From: JAAYZK01 sp964535025
GTDB taxonomy: Bacteria > Planctomycetota > Phycisphaerae > SM23-33 > FEN-1343
NCBI GenBank assembly: GCA_964535025.1
Contig: CAZHRW010000261.1
Coordinates: forward strand, 1 to 20,567
Direction of reading: 5' to 3'
Length of the DNA stretch: 20,567 nt
Part shown: one piece after another, positions 1 through 6,916 of the stretch
Layout: each line of letters starts with the position of its first letter
How positions within the stretch are numbered: position 1 is the stretch's first letter
The notes under the pieces: model-generated
What the model was told of the DNA's origin: nothing
Database searches by the model: none
Seen by the model: the letters and a program-made list of their open reading frames with translations, nothing else
Program-made: the position numbers and the translations under genes

Positions 1-222
1 ATTCGTTCCGGGTGTCCGTTTCCCATGCGGCTGTCCGCCAATGGCTTGTGCGCGGGAAGGAGCCACCCACGACCCCTTCGCCACAGGATGTTGAACCGAT
101 ATTTAACCGCGCCGGGCGGATGCTGTCAATCCGTCGGCCGGCGAATCAGGGCGCCGAATGGTTCCGTTACCGAGCCTGACGCCGGGTTTTGTGCCACGAG
201 GGAGCGTTCTGCCGGCCCTCGA

Positions 223-243
223 GGGCGGCCACAAGGGCCGCCC
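223..243. repeat. GC-rich palindromic intergenic repeat
   Basis: GGGCGGCC and GGCCGCCC form a perfect 8-base inverted repeat around ACAAG, followed by CCTAC. A second perfect palindrome, GCCCTCGAGGGC (215-226), overlaps its left edge. The word closely resembles a widespread intergenic REP-like sequence of the form GTAGGGGCGxCCCTTGTGG in GC-rich environmental bacteria (recalled, not searched). No neighbouring gene depends on it. Confidence 0.55.
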
Positions 244-430
244 CTACAAGCGCGTCGCCGTGGCTTTGGTCGTGACCGTGGTCGTCGTGGCCGTCGCCGT
301 CGCCGTACCTCAGACCTTCCGGCTTCGCCTTCAGTTACGCCGTGACAAGCCAGCCTCCCGGCCTCGCCCCGCCTGCGTTGAAGCTACGGCGGGCTTCGAC
401 GCGGCAGGCCAAGCCTCATGCCTGGCTTCC

Positions 431-472
431 GTGCCCTTTGTGTTCTCTGTGGCGATGCCTTTTCTTCGCCGT
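431..472. repeat. 42-base direct repeat, copy 1
   Basis: This copy begins GTGCCCTTTGTGTTCTCTG and ends CTTCGCCGT. It matches 596-637 at 37 of 42 positions, and the first 19 bases are identical. The flanks of both copies contain AAGCCT words, so the repeated unit may be longer and degraded. Confidence 0.7.
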
Positions 473-595
473 TCCGTGGCCGTCCCCCGTCGGCCGTGGC
501 CGGTTTCTGTACCTCTAGCCTACCGCCGCGCCGTCGCCATAGCGGCTTTGGCGTGTCGGCGACTCCAGCCTCAAGCCTTCTTTTGGCCGTCCTTC

Positions 596-637
596 GTGCC
601 CTTTGTGTTCTCTGCGGCGACGCGGTTCCTTCGCCGT
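596..637. repeat. 42-base direct repeat, copy 2
   Basis: Second copy of the unit at 431-472, offset by 165 bases and differing at five positions. It sits just before the AT-rich island. The upstream flank contains AGCCTCAAGCCTT (near 567-579), a 13-base word that recurs at about 12463-12475 in the convergent gap after the large secreted-protein gene, so these words are dispersed in the genome. Confidence 0.65.
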
Positions 638-653
638 CAAGCCGTCCATCACA

Positions 654-675
654 TTATTGAGGCGATATTCAATAA
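654..675. repeat. AT-rich inverted repeat
   Basis: TTATTGA and TCAATAA form a perfect 7-base inverted repeat around an 8-base loop, inside a stretch (about 650-765) that is visibly much more AT-rich than the rest of the window. It could be a protein-binding site, a weak hairpin, or the edge of an inserted or decayed element. Nothing in the sequence decides between these. Confidence 0.5.
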
Positions 676-807
676 AATGATCCTGGAGAGCAACAATATT
701 GCACCGCCGCGCAATAAAGTGTCGCGTTCGCTAAACAATCTTCGCCTCACGCCCCACAAATGAGCGCACGGCCGAATTCCTGAATCCTGATGCCGGAATA
801 GTGGTCC

Positions 808-943
808 GAGAATTCGGAGAATTCGGACTGTGCGGGTTTTATGCCGTCTTGGGGCCTGAACGGGTCGGAGAATTCGGAGAATTCGGGTTTTGGTAAGACG
901 CTGTCGACACGGAGAATTCGGATTATTCGGGTTTTATGCCGTC
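808..943. repeat. Cluster of AATTCGG-type short repeats
   Basis: GAGAATTCGGAGAATTCGG occurs at 808-826 and again, identically, at 868-886, exactly 60 bases later. A diverged third copy (GAGAATTCGGATTATTCGG) lies at 912-930. A second word, GGGTTTTATGCCGTC, occurs at 834-848 and 929-943, so the cluster is a composite of two alternating units. The units do not encode a plausible protein. Spacers are irregular and non-unique, so this is not a CRISPR array. Confidence 0.75.
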
Positions 944-1240
944 CCGCGCAAGGTTATCGGACGTTTCATGCCGAGGCCGAGGAAGGCTGTCCCCTTTTCA
1001 GTCGACACCCAAAACGCGATCCCAAGCCGCAGGGCCGTCAAAAACCCTTGGCTAAAAATGGGTTGTGACGCTCATGCGAAAACAGACGTCACTGTTAGTC
1101 GAATAGGGGACGTGACAAACGCACTGCGAATCGCGCTCCGTCGACGGCAAGCTCGGCATGCTAAATCCCGCCGAAGCCTACGTATGCGCCTTGCAACCTG
1201 CCCAAAAAGACGGCATCCACGGCAAGGTGAAAAACCAAAC

Positions 1241-1266
1241 TTTACAAAACGCGCCGCCGCCGGCGC
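1241..1266 (-). terminator. Probable intrinsic terminator of the dockerin-like gene
   Basis: Read on the minus strand, directly after the stop at 1276, GCGCCG-GCGG-CGGCGC forms a 6-base all-GC stem with a 4-base loop. It is followed by GTTTTGTAAAG and further T-rich sequence. Position and composition fit a rho-independent terminator. The T tract is interrupted, so strength is uncertain. Confidence 0.5.
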
Positions 1267-1275
1267 CGCCGCGTC

Positions 1276-3249
1276 TCAGCCGCCGAAGTTCGCCTTGAAG
1301 ACGGCGAAATCGTCGAGGTCCACGTCGCCGTCGCCGTCGCAGTCGCCTTCATCGGCGGCGGCGTCGGCGCGTCCGAAGTTGGTCTTGAGGATAGCGAAGT
1401 CATCGAGATCGACGTCCCCGTCGCCGTCGAAGTCGCCGGCGAGGGTCGAGGGCGCGACGGTGACCGTGACCGTGTCGACGTCGGAGGTGCCGTCCGGGCC
1501 GATGGCCTCGAGCGTGAGGGTGTGGACGCCGACGGGCAGGGCGATCCACTGGACGGCGTCGGCGCCGAGGAGCGTATCGCCTTCACGCCACAGGTAGTGC
1601 GTCACCGGGCCGTCGGCCGCCCAGGAGCCCGTGCCGTCGAGGACGGCCAGCTCCCAGCCGTCGTCGTCGGCGTCGGTGAGGTGCTGGTCGTCGCCGGCGT
1701 CGGCGATGACGGTGGGGCTGCGGACGGTGATGACGACGGTGTCGGTGTTCGAGGCGCCGGTCGCGTCGAAGACCTTCAGGGCGATCGTGTGGACGCCGAC
1801 GGGCAGGACGGCCGTCTGGACGGCGGCGGTGCCCAGCAGCGTGGCGCCTTCGGTCCAGTAGTACTCGACGATGGGCCCGTTGACGGATGTGGAGGCGGTG
1901 CCGTCGAGCGTGACCAGTTCGATGCCGTCGCGGTCGAGGTCGTTGATCGTCCGATCGTCGCCGGGGACGGCGTCGACGGGCAACTCGAGCGGGAGGATGT
2001 AGATGTGCTCGGCGAGGGCGTCGAAGTCGTCTTCGAACGAGCCGTCCGCGGCGGTCAGGAGCGTGGTGGTGCCGTCGTCTTCGAGGCGTTGGACGGTGGT
2101 CCCGGCGGCGAGGCCCTCGACGGTGAAGGTCGCGTGGCCGGCGCGGGGGCTGATGGGGTCAAACTGCCCGAGCAGGTGGGCGTTATGGCCGAGGTCGGTG
2201 TTCTGGGCGAAGATCCACAGCTCGTCGCCGTACTCGGTGGCCTTGAAGTGGCACGTCAGCGTCGTGCCGCCGGGGGCGGTGGCGAGGTCCATGTCGATGT
2301 CGAGTGCGGTCCGCGGGGCGAGGATGGCGGGCGCGAGGTCGGTGATCTGCCCGTTAAGCCGCTCGAGTTCATCCCGCATCTCGGGCGTGGGGGCGAACTC
2401 GGTAAACTCCGGCTCCCAGGCGTGGGTAAAGTAGCCGATGGCGGTGGCGCCGGCGATCAGCGAGCCCCAGACCTCGAAGCGGGTGTGGATCGGCAGGACG
2501 TCGGGCTGATTTTCGTATTCCATCCACTGGCTGCCCTTGGAGGTCTCGATCCACGCGTAGACGGGCTTGCCGTCGGCGAAGTCGACCAGTTGGGCGGTCC
2601 CGCTGGCGGGGTAGTTCAGCCAGTTGGGCCGTCCCCAGCCGTAGATGGGGTAGATGTCGAAGCCGACGACGTCGGCGGCGGCGATGAACTGCGGATAGAT
2701 CGTCGCCTGCTCGGCGGCGGAGTAGCTGCCGCGGAACTCTTCCATGAAATTCGCGGTGAACGTGAGGAACACCGGCCGGTTGATGTTCAGGTCTTGGTAC
2801 CACTGGTACCGTGCCGCGATCGTCGCCGGCGAGGTCCGCGGCGAGCCGCCGTCGGGCATGTCCGGCTCGTCGCGGTGGTGCCAGGCGAGGATGGCGGTGT
2901 GCGACCGCGCGGCGATGACCCCGTCGGCCTTTTCGTCCTCGTCATCCCCATAGGCCTGCACCACGCAATACCCCCCGGCCGATGCGGCCGCCTGGGCCTG
3001 CTGCAGCGGGGTGACGTAGTTGCCCATGAACGTATTGAAGTTCAGGCTCCGCAGCAGGGGGAAGCGGGTGGTCCGTTGTGCCCACGACATGATCGGCAGG
3101 AACGGCTCGCCGTTGACGATGAACTGGCCTTCCGGCCCGAAGTCGACCGTCGCGACCGGCGGCAGGGGGTCGGCCGCCGCGACGGGGGCGGCGGTCGCCG
3201 CGCACAGGACGGCCAGCATCAGACAACGCAGGGGCATCCGGCCTCTCAT
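1276..3249 (-). CDS. Secreted TIM-barrel glycosidase-like protein with PKD-like repeats and dockerin-like tail
   Basis: This is a 657-residue exported protein. Residues 1-27 form a Sec signal peptide (basic start, leucine/alanine core, APVAAA cleavage region). Residues 35-310 look like a TIM-barrel glycoside hydrolase. They contain HRDEPD (Glu128) and WIETS (Glu235), which sit where clan-A enzymes place the acid/base and nucleophile; this role is inference. Two PKD/Ig-like modules follow (about 430-510 and 515-600). The tail has two calcium-loop repeats, DFDGDGDVDLDDFA near 606 and a second near 637, with Asp at loop positions 1, 3, 5, 9 and 12 as in type I dockerins. Three consecutive in-frame ATGs lie at 3255, 3252 and 3249. 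The GGAGG at 3262-3258 is best spaced (8 bases) from 3249. The substrate is unknown and no cohesin partner is visible in the window. Confidence 0.8.
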   Translation of the reverse strand: MRGRMPLRCLMLAVLCAATAAPVAAADPLPPVATVDFGPEGQFIVNGEPFLPIMSWAQRTTRFPLLRSLNFNTFMGNYVTPLQQAQAAASAGGYCVVQAYGDDEDEKADGVIAARSHTAILAWHHRDEPDMPDGGSPRTSPATIAARYQWYQDLNINRPVFLTFTANFMEEFRGSYSAAEQATIYPQFIAAADVVGFDIYPIYGWGRPNWLNYPASGTAQLVDFADGKPVYAWIETSKGSQWMEYENQPDVLPIHTRFEVWGSLIAGATAIGYFTHAWEPEFTEFAPTPEMRDELERLNGQITDLAPAILAPRTALDIDMDLATAPGGTTLTCHFKATEYGDELWIFAQNTDLGHNAHLLGQFDPISPRAGHATFTVEGLAAGTTVQRLEDDGTTTLLTAADGSFEDDFDALAEHIYILPLELPVDAVPGDDRTINDLDRDGIELVTLDGTASTSVNGPIVEYYWTEGATLLGTAAVQTAVLPVGVHTIALKVFDATGASNTDTVVITVRSPTVIADAGDDQHLTDADDDGWELAVLDGTGSWAADGPVTHYLWREGDTLLGADAVQWIALPVGVHTLTLEAIGPDGTSDVDTVTVTVAPSTLAGDFDGDGDVDLDDFAILKTNFGRADAAADEGDCDGDGDVDLDDFAVFKANFGG

Positions 3250-3281
3250 CATCATCTCCTCCGAACCACGGCGTGGGCGAT

Positions 3282-3306
3282 GACCGCCGGCAGGGCTCCG
3301 GCGGTC
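3282..3306 (-). promoter_or_regulatory. 5' leader hairpin of the dockerin-like gene
   Basis: GACCGCCGG and CCGGCGGTC make a perfect 9-base stem with a 7-base loop. It lies between the predicted transcription start (about 3317) and the GGAGG ribosome binding site, 19 bases upstream of the latter on the minus strand. There is no T tract, so it is not an obvious attenuator. mRNA stabilisation or translation control is the likely role (inference). Confidence 0.5.
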
Positions 3307-3323
3307 CCGGGGCATGATGATCG

Positions 3324-3352
3324 ATTATAAGCCCCGACGGGCATTCGCACAA
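3324..3352 (-). promoter_or_regulatory. Sigma70-like promoter of the dockerin-like gene
   Basis: On the minus strand, TTGTGC (3352-3347) and a perfect TATAAT (3329-3324) are separated by 17 bases. The predicted start near 3317 gives a leader of about 68 bases containing the 3282-3306 hairpin. The -10 is strong and the -35 matches only the TTG. Confidence 0.55.
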
Positions 3353-3455
3353 GGGCGTTTGCGGTCGCGCCGCCAGTGGCGTGCTCCGCGCAAGCCCGGA
3401 TCGGGGAGACGGTGTTGCGCCAACGCTGCCGCGGGCGGCCGGAACCGGTCTGTCG

Positions 3456-3998
3456 TCAGAGCACTTCGAACAGTGTCTGCGTCTTGACGACCGTGTTCTC
3501 GTGGGGGAACACGTGGTAGGCCATCACGTGGAGGCTTTCGGGCTTGACGTGATAGTCCAGGTGGCAGAACGGCACGTACTCGCCCTGCTGCCACTGCGGG
3601 TAAGGCACGAGGATGCCCTGCTTCTGGGCGGAGGCGAACAGGTCAGCGTGGGTCTTGGCGAACAGCCGGTCGCTCATCGCCTCGACCTGGAAGTTCATCA
3701 GGTACCGGATCGACTCGGCGTGGACGTACTCGTGCTGGCGCTCTCCGCGGCAGCGGAAGCTGGCGACCAGGCCCCGGCGGGGCAGTTCGTCATTGGCCTG
3801 AGCGATCACCTCCGTGACCGACTCGGCGGCGACGCTGAAGCGCACCAGGTGCGAACAGCCCGTCACCCACAGGTCGGCATCGAACAACGCCTGGTCGATC
3901 CGATGGCGGTTGTGAATGTCGAACAATTCCGGGTGCAGGGGGCGTCGGTACACCACCAGCTTCAATGATTCGACCGTCTGTTTCTGTCCGAGATCCAT
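3456..3998 (-). CDS. DUF2617 family protein
   Basis: This is a 180-residue soluble protein with no signal peptide or membrane segment. The pattern matches what I recall of Planctomycetota DUF2617 proteins: LHPELFDIH near residue 21, a central basic RxRGERQHEYV stretch, NFQVEAM, and a C-terminal YHVFPHENTVVKTQTLFEV motif. The biochemical function of the family is not established. The start at 3998 has GAGG seven bases upstream. A TATAAT at 4046-4041 gives the gene its own promoter, so it need not belong to the operon ending at 4179. About 200 bases with a separate promoter separate it from the secreted-protein gene downstream. Confidence 0.75.
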   Translation of the reverse strand: MDLGQKQTVESLKLVVYRRPLHPELFDIHNRHRIDQALFDADLWVTGCSHLVRFSVAAESVTEVIAQANDELPRRGLVASFRCRGERQHEYVHAESIRYLMNFQVEAMSDRLFAKTHADLFASAQKQGILVPYPQWQQGEYVPFCHLDYHVKPESLHVMAYHVFPHENTVVKTQTLFEVL

Positions 3999-4040
3999 CC
4001 CAAGGCCTCACTTTCGCTACCGCCCCCCAGCAACGCCCCC

Positions 4041-4046
4041 ATTATA
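4041..4046 (-). promoter_or_regulatory. -10 element upstream of the DUF2617 gene
   Basis: A perfect TATAAT is read on the minus strand, 42 bases before the ATG at 3998, predicting a leader of about 36 bases. No good -35 is seen at 16-18 bases. A TTGTGG lies 23 bases upstream, which is too far for a normal sigma70 promoter. A second possible -10, TAAAAT, lies at 4112-4107. Confidence 0.4.
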
Positions 4047-4136
4047 CAGGAAAGCCCCGTCCGGCGGGTCCACAAAAAAGCTAACCGACATAGGGGAAAT
4101 ACCCTTATTTTACAGGCTGATTCTTACTTCCCGTGG

Positions 4137-4150
4137 TCCAAGCGCTTGGA
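4137..4150. promoter_or_regulatory. 14-base perfect palindrome, operator-like
   Basis: TCCAAGCGCTTGGA is a perfect palindrome in the gap between the CPBP protease gene (stop at 4179) and the DUF2617 gene. Its AAGCGCTT core is the usual centre of LacI/GalR-family operators (family knowledge). It lies about 90 bases upstream of the DUF2617 -10. No LacI-type regulator gene is present in the window, so assignment to a regulator is speculative. Confidence 0.35.
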
Positions 4151-4178
4151 GCCGTCCGGCCCGGCGGGCCGCCGGCGA

Positions 4179-4874
4179 TCATGCCCCGCGGAAGACCAGA
4201 ATCATGTTGTAGACGACGTGCGCGCCGACGGCCACGCCGTACCCGCGCAGGAGGTAAACGCCCGCCAGGTAGGCGCCCGCCAGCAGCAGGAAGGCGAATC
4301 GCCCCCAGTGGATCGACTCGGCCCCGACGAAATGGTACAGGGCGAAGGCCACCGCCGAGGTGAGCACCGCCACCGTGACGGCGACGTCCTTGGGCAGGCT
4401 CAGCAGATCCACCAGCACCAGCCCGGCCAAGGCCAGCCACGCCAGGCGGAAGAGGAACTCCTCGTAGATCCCCGCACCGACGCCCTCCAGGACGCCGCGC
4501 AGCAGGCTGCCGGTCGGCGGCGCCGCCGGCGCGCCGCCATTAAGCATCGCCAGGGCCAGCAGCGGCATCGCCAGCACCACCGCCTCGAGGGCCATCAGCC
4601 CCGGCACGACCGGTGGCAGCCGCCAGGGGTGCCGCCCCGCCGCCTGCTGGGCCAGCAGCACCGCCACGATCAGCACCGCCGAGAGGTACTCGGCCCCGGC
4701 GCCGACCTCCCTGAGAAACGACTGGATATGGCCGCGCGACAGCAGCAGGTCCGTGCCCGTCAGGGCCACGCCCACTTCGTAGGCCACCAGCAGCGGCGCG
4801 ACGAACACCAGGTTCGCCAGGGGCTTGCAGCTCTGCGCCCAGTAGGGGGCCGGTGGGGCCGGTGACCGGGTCAT
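4179..4874 (-). CDS. CPBP family intramembrane metalloprotease
   Basis: This is a 231-residue multi-pass membrane protein. It carries all three CPBP/Abi (PF02517) motifs in order: YEEFLFR (137-143), FALYH (177-181) and HVVYN (219-223). The two Glu and the His residues are the expected zinc-binding and catalytic positions of this Rce1-like fold. Hydrophobic segments lie near 20-38, 62-78, 95-112, 145-160, 165-182 and 192-208. Bacterial members are tied to peptide processing, bacteriocin immunity or protein maturation; the substrate here is unknown. The ATG at 4874 overlaps the stop of the HhH gene as ATGA, so translation is probably coupled. It is the last gene of a three-gene operon. Confidence 0.85.
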   Translation of the reverse strand: MTRSPAPPAPYWAQSCKPLANLVFVAPLLVAYEVGVALTGTDLLLSRGHIQSFLREVGAGAEYLSAVLIVAVLLAQQAAGRHPWRLPPVVPGLMALEAVVLAMPLLALAMLNGGAPAAPPTGSLLRGVLEGVGAGIYEEFLFRLAWLALAGLVLVDLLSLPKDVAVTVAVLTSAVAFALYHFVGAESIHWGRFAFLLLAGAYLAGVYLLRGYGVAVGAHVVYNMILVFRGA

Positions 4875-5290
4875 GGCTCGCCGCCTTCCGGGGTGGGCGC
4901 CGCCTCGTCGAACGTCAGGTACCCGGCGATGCGTTCGGCGATCGTCTCGCCGATGCCGGCCACCGCCGTCAGGTCGGCCGGCCCGCGGAAGGCCCGACGG
5001 CCCTCGTGGTCGGCCTCGAAGGCCTCGCGGTAGGCGCAGATGCCCTTGGCGCGCTTCGGGCCGATCCCCGGCAGCCGTGCCAGCGACGCCCAGGAGGCCG
5101 TGTTGGGGTCGATGACATCGCAGACCTCGGCCATGGGGACGGGCGTGACCGTCAGGTCGGCGCCGAGACGGCTGCCGCGGCGGTGCAGGCGGACGGCGAC
5201 GACCGCCGCCAGCAGCGCCGTCAACGCCAGCAGGGCGACGACGTTTTGAGGGGTCCACGACCAGCGGCCAGACGACGGTTCGTTCATCAT
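4871..5290 (-). CDS. Membrane-anchored helix-hairpin-helix (ComEA-like) protein
   Basis: This 139-residue protein has a single N-terminal membrane segment (about 17-34). A short linker leads to a tandem helix-hairpin-helix domain: LARLPGIGPKRAKGI around 70-84 and LTAVAGIGETIAERIAGYL around 107-125. The preceding DPNTASWASL is the usual lead-in of ComEA-type domains. ComEA proteins bind double-stranded DNA non-specifically at the outer face of the cytoplasmic membrane during uptake (family knowledge). Here no other competence gene is in view, so DNA binding is likely but competence is not shown. The start at 5290 overlaps the upstream stop as ATGA; a second ATG lies at 5287. No strong ribosome binding site is seen, consistent with coupling. 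Confidence 0.8.
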   Translation of the reverse strand: MMNEPSSGRWSWTPQNVVALLALTALLAAVVAVRLHRRGSRLGADLTVTPVPMAEVCDVIDPNTASWASLARLPGIGPKRAKGICAYREAFEADHEGRRAFRGPADLTAVAGIGETIAERIAGYLTFDEAAPTPEGGEP

Positions 5291-6813
5291 TGGGCGGTGT
5301 CGGACGCGCCGCCGCGCGGGCGGCTCATGACGGCGCGGAACTTGCGCAGCCGATCGTGGGCGGGCTTGGGCGACAGGTCCGCCGCGCACAGCCCGCCGTG
5401 GGGCAGGTAGTGCCCGTCGACGTCGGCCAGATCCCGCCAGCAGACGGTTGCAACGAAGGGCTTGGAGAGGGCCAGCCGGCAGAACATCTCCAGCCAGTCG
5501 GCCTGGACGGCCGGGCTCCACGCCGTCCGCCAGGTGCCGGCGTTCGCCGGCGGCGCGGCGCCCTCCCAGTGATCGGCCGGGTCGGCCCCCGTCGCGCTGG
5601 GGGCGCCGAACCCGGTGATGTGCAACGGCTTGGCATACGGGGCGAAGTCGTCGAGCTTGGCGCTGATCTGCATCAGGTCCCGCACGTACAGGCCCTCGGT
5701 CGCGGCGCCCATGAAGACCTGCACGCCGAACGCATCGAACCGGATGCCGCTCTGGATGCACATGTCCGCATAGACCAGCGGGGGGATCGTTCGCGGGTTC
5801 GACGCGGCGTACTCGCCCCACGGCAGGGGCAGATCGATCACGATCGACGACCGCGGGGCCAGTTGCCGCACCAGCGAACAGCTCATCCGGGTCAGCTCGA
5901 GAACCTGCTCGAAGCTGAGGTTGAAGCTGTTGTAGGCGTGGGCGCCGCTGATGACCTTCCAGGTGGTCACCCGCTTGGCGTAGCGTTCGACGAGCATCTT
6001 GATGTGCTCGTAGATCACCTCGCGGAGCGACTCGAAGTCGTTTTCCCAGAGGAACGTCCGTTCGGGCAGGAAGTCGGGCTCGAAGTCGATCAACGGCCCG
6101 GCCGACAGGGGCAGCTTGTGCTTGGCGGCCCACTGGACCCAGGCGTCGAGGGGGTCGAGGTTGGTCTGGCCCTCCTGGGGCTCGACGAGCTTCCAGGGTG
6201 TCGGCAGGTTGAGGAAGTCCGCCGCCTCGAGCAGCCGCTTCTGGTAGGCGGCGGAGGTCTGCGTGGGGTTGATCTCGCAGCCGAACGTCGGGCGGCCCCG
6301 GGTGTTGCGGCGCCGGCGGTTGAGGAAGATGTCGGCGTGGAACACGGCGGTCTGCTCCGACAGGGCGATCGCGTCAGCGAGCACCGCGTCGGCGAGCGAC
6401 GCGGCGGCGGGGCGGTCGGTGGCGTCGAGCTGGACCGCCTCGACGAACCGCTTGCGCAGCGCGGCGAACTGCTCGGTAAGCGACTCGGCCGAGGGATAAT
6501 CGATCAGGCCCCAGTCCTCGAATTTGCGGATCATCGCCGCCAGGCGGGCGCGGGCGAGTTCGAGGTTGAGGTTGTAGGGCGTTTCGGCCTCGGGCAGGCG
6601 GGTCGTGGCCAGCAGCAGTTGTCCGGCGGCCCCGGCGCGCCAGGGCAGCGCCAGGGCGACCGAGCCGGCGGTGCGACGGGTGCAGCGGATCGTCCCGTCG
6701 GCGAAGGTCACCTCGCCGCGGATCGGCACGCCCTCGGCGCCGAGCAGGGACGCGGCGTCCGTGGCGAACCGCCTGGCGGGTTTGCCTTGATCATAGACCT
6801 CGAACAGGAGCAT
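5287..6813 (-). CDS. GH10-like (xylanase-fold) protein lacking the catalytic glutamates
   Basis: This 508-residue protein has no signal peptide. Residues 1-165 form an N-terminal beta-rich then helical region. Residues 175-490 resemble a GH10 TIM barrel: FGCEIN near 177, WKVISG (285-290), LHITGF (397-402) and CWRDLADVDG (458-467). Aligned to GH10 signatures, the acid/base Glu of WxxxNE falls on Gly290 and the nucleophile Glu of ITE falls on Gly401, so normal glycosidase activity is unlikely. It may be a carbohydrate-binding pseudoenzyme or have a different chemistry. The start is uncertain. Met at 6813 begins the conserved-looking strand LLFEVYDQG. An in-frame ATG at 6867 would add 18 residues, and neither has a well-placed ribosome binding site. 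It is the first gene of the operon with the HhH and CPBP genes. Confidence 0.75.
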   Translation of the reverse strand: MLLFEVYDQGKPARRFATDAASLLGAEGVPIRGEVTFADGTIRCTRRTAGSVALALPWRAGAAGQLLLATTRLPEAETPYNLNLELARARLAAMIRKFEDWGLIDYPSAESLTEQFAALRKRFVEAVQLDATDRPAAASLADAVLADAIALSEQTAVFHADIFLNRRRRNTRGRPTFGCEINPTQTSAAYQKRLLEAADFLNLPTPWKLVEPQEGQTNLDPLDAWVQWAAKHKLPLSAGPLIDFEPDFLPERTFLWENDFESLREVIYEHIKMLVERYAKRVTTWKVISGAHAYNSFNLSFEQVLELTRMSCSLVRQLAPRSSIVIDLPLPWGEYAASNPRTIPPLVYADMCIQSGIRFDAFGVQVFMGAATEGLYVRDLMQISAKLDDFAPYAKPLHITGFGAPSATGADPADHWEGAAPPANAGTWRTAWSPAVQADWLEMFCRLALSKPFVATVCWRDLADVDGHYLPHGGLCAADLSPKPAHDRLRKFRAVMSRPRGGASDTAQ

Positions 6814-6885
6814 AAAAGCCGGTTCCAGCCGCTGGTGGTTGTTCTCTGGCCGCGCCGTCGCGGTCATCCTCTGCCGTGGCCGTTC

Positions 6886-6902
6886 CTGCAGGCAGCCTGC
6901 AG
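6886..6902. repeat. Short palindrome with dispersed CTGCAGGC-type words
   Basis: CTGCAGGC-A-GCCTGCAG is a 17-base odd palindrome between the phosphofructokinase stop and the GH10-like gene. It is followed at 6903-6912 by TCTACAGCCT. Read as RNA, the stem would be about 7 bases with a 3-base loop, but no T tract follows in either direction. It resembles dispersed CTGCAG/GTAGGCTG intergenic words seen in Planctomycetota (recalled). Confidence 0.4.
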
Positions 6903-6916
6903 TCTACAGCCTGCTG

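Larger units (their letters stand above)
1..1275. other. Gene-free, repeat-rich intergenic region
   Basis: I see no credible gene here. The reading frames that stay open have arginine/proline-rich or valine/alanine-rich low-complexity translations, no ribosome binding site and no recognisable domain. The tract contains a GC palindrome (223-243), a 42-base imperfect direct repeat (431-472 and 596-637), a (GTC/GCC)n-like low-complexity run around 271-313, an AT-rich island around 650-765, and a cluster of AATTCGG repeats (808-943). The final 35 bases hold a terminator-like hairpin for the minus-strand gene that ends at 1276. Dispersed words of this kind are common between genes in Planctomycetota assemblies (general knowledge). 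A decayed mobile element or decayed gene is possible but cannot be shown. Confidence 0.7.

Noticed and set aside
158..763. Possible 201-residue protein in the left intergenic region
   Set aside because: It is a low-complexity translation made of the GC palindrome, a Val/Ala run and two copies of the 42-base repeat. There is no ribosome binding site and no family resemblance.
808..943. CRISPR-like array
   Set aside because: Only two exact repeats and one diverged copy, spacers contain another repeated word, and no cas genes are nearby.
890..1597. Open frame on the plus strand entering the dockerin-like gene
   Set aside because: It begins in the repeat cluster and continues as Ser/Pro/Arg-rich antisense of the dockerin-like repeats; no coding evidence.
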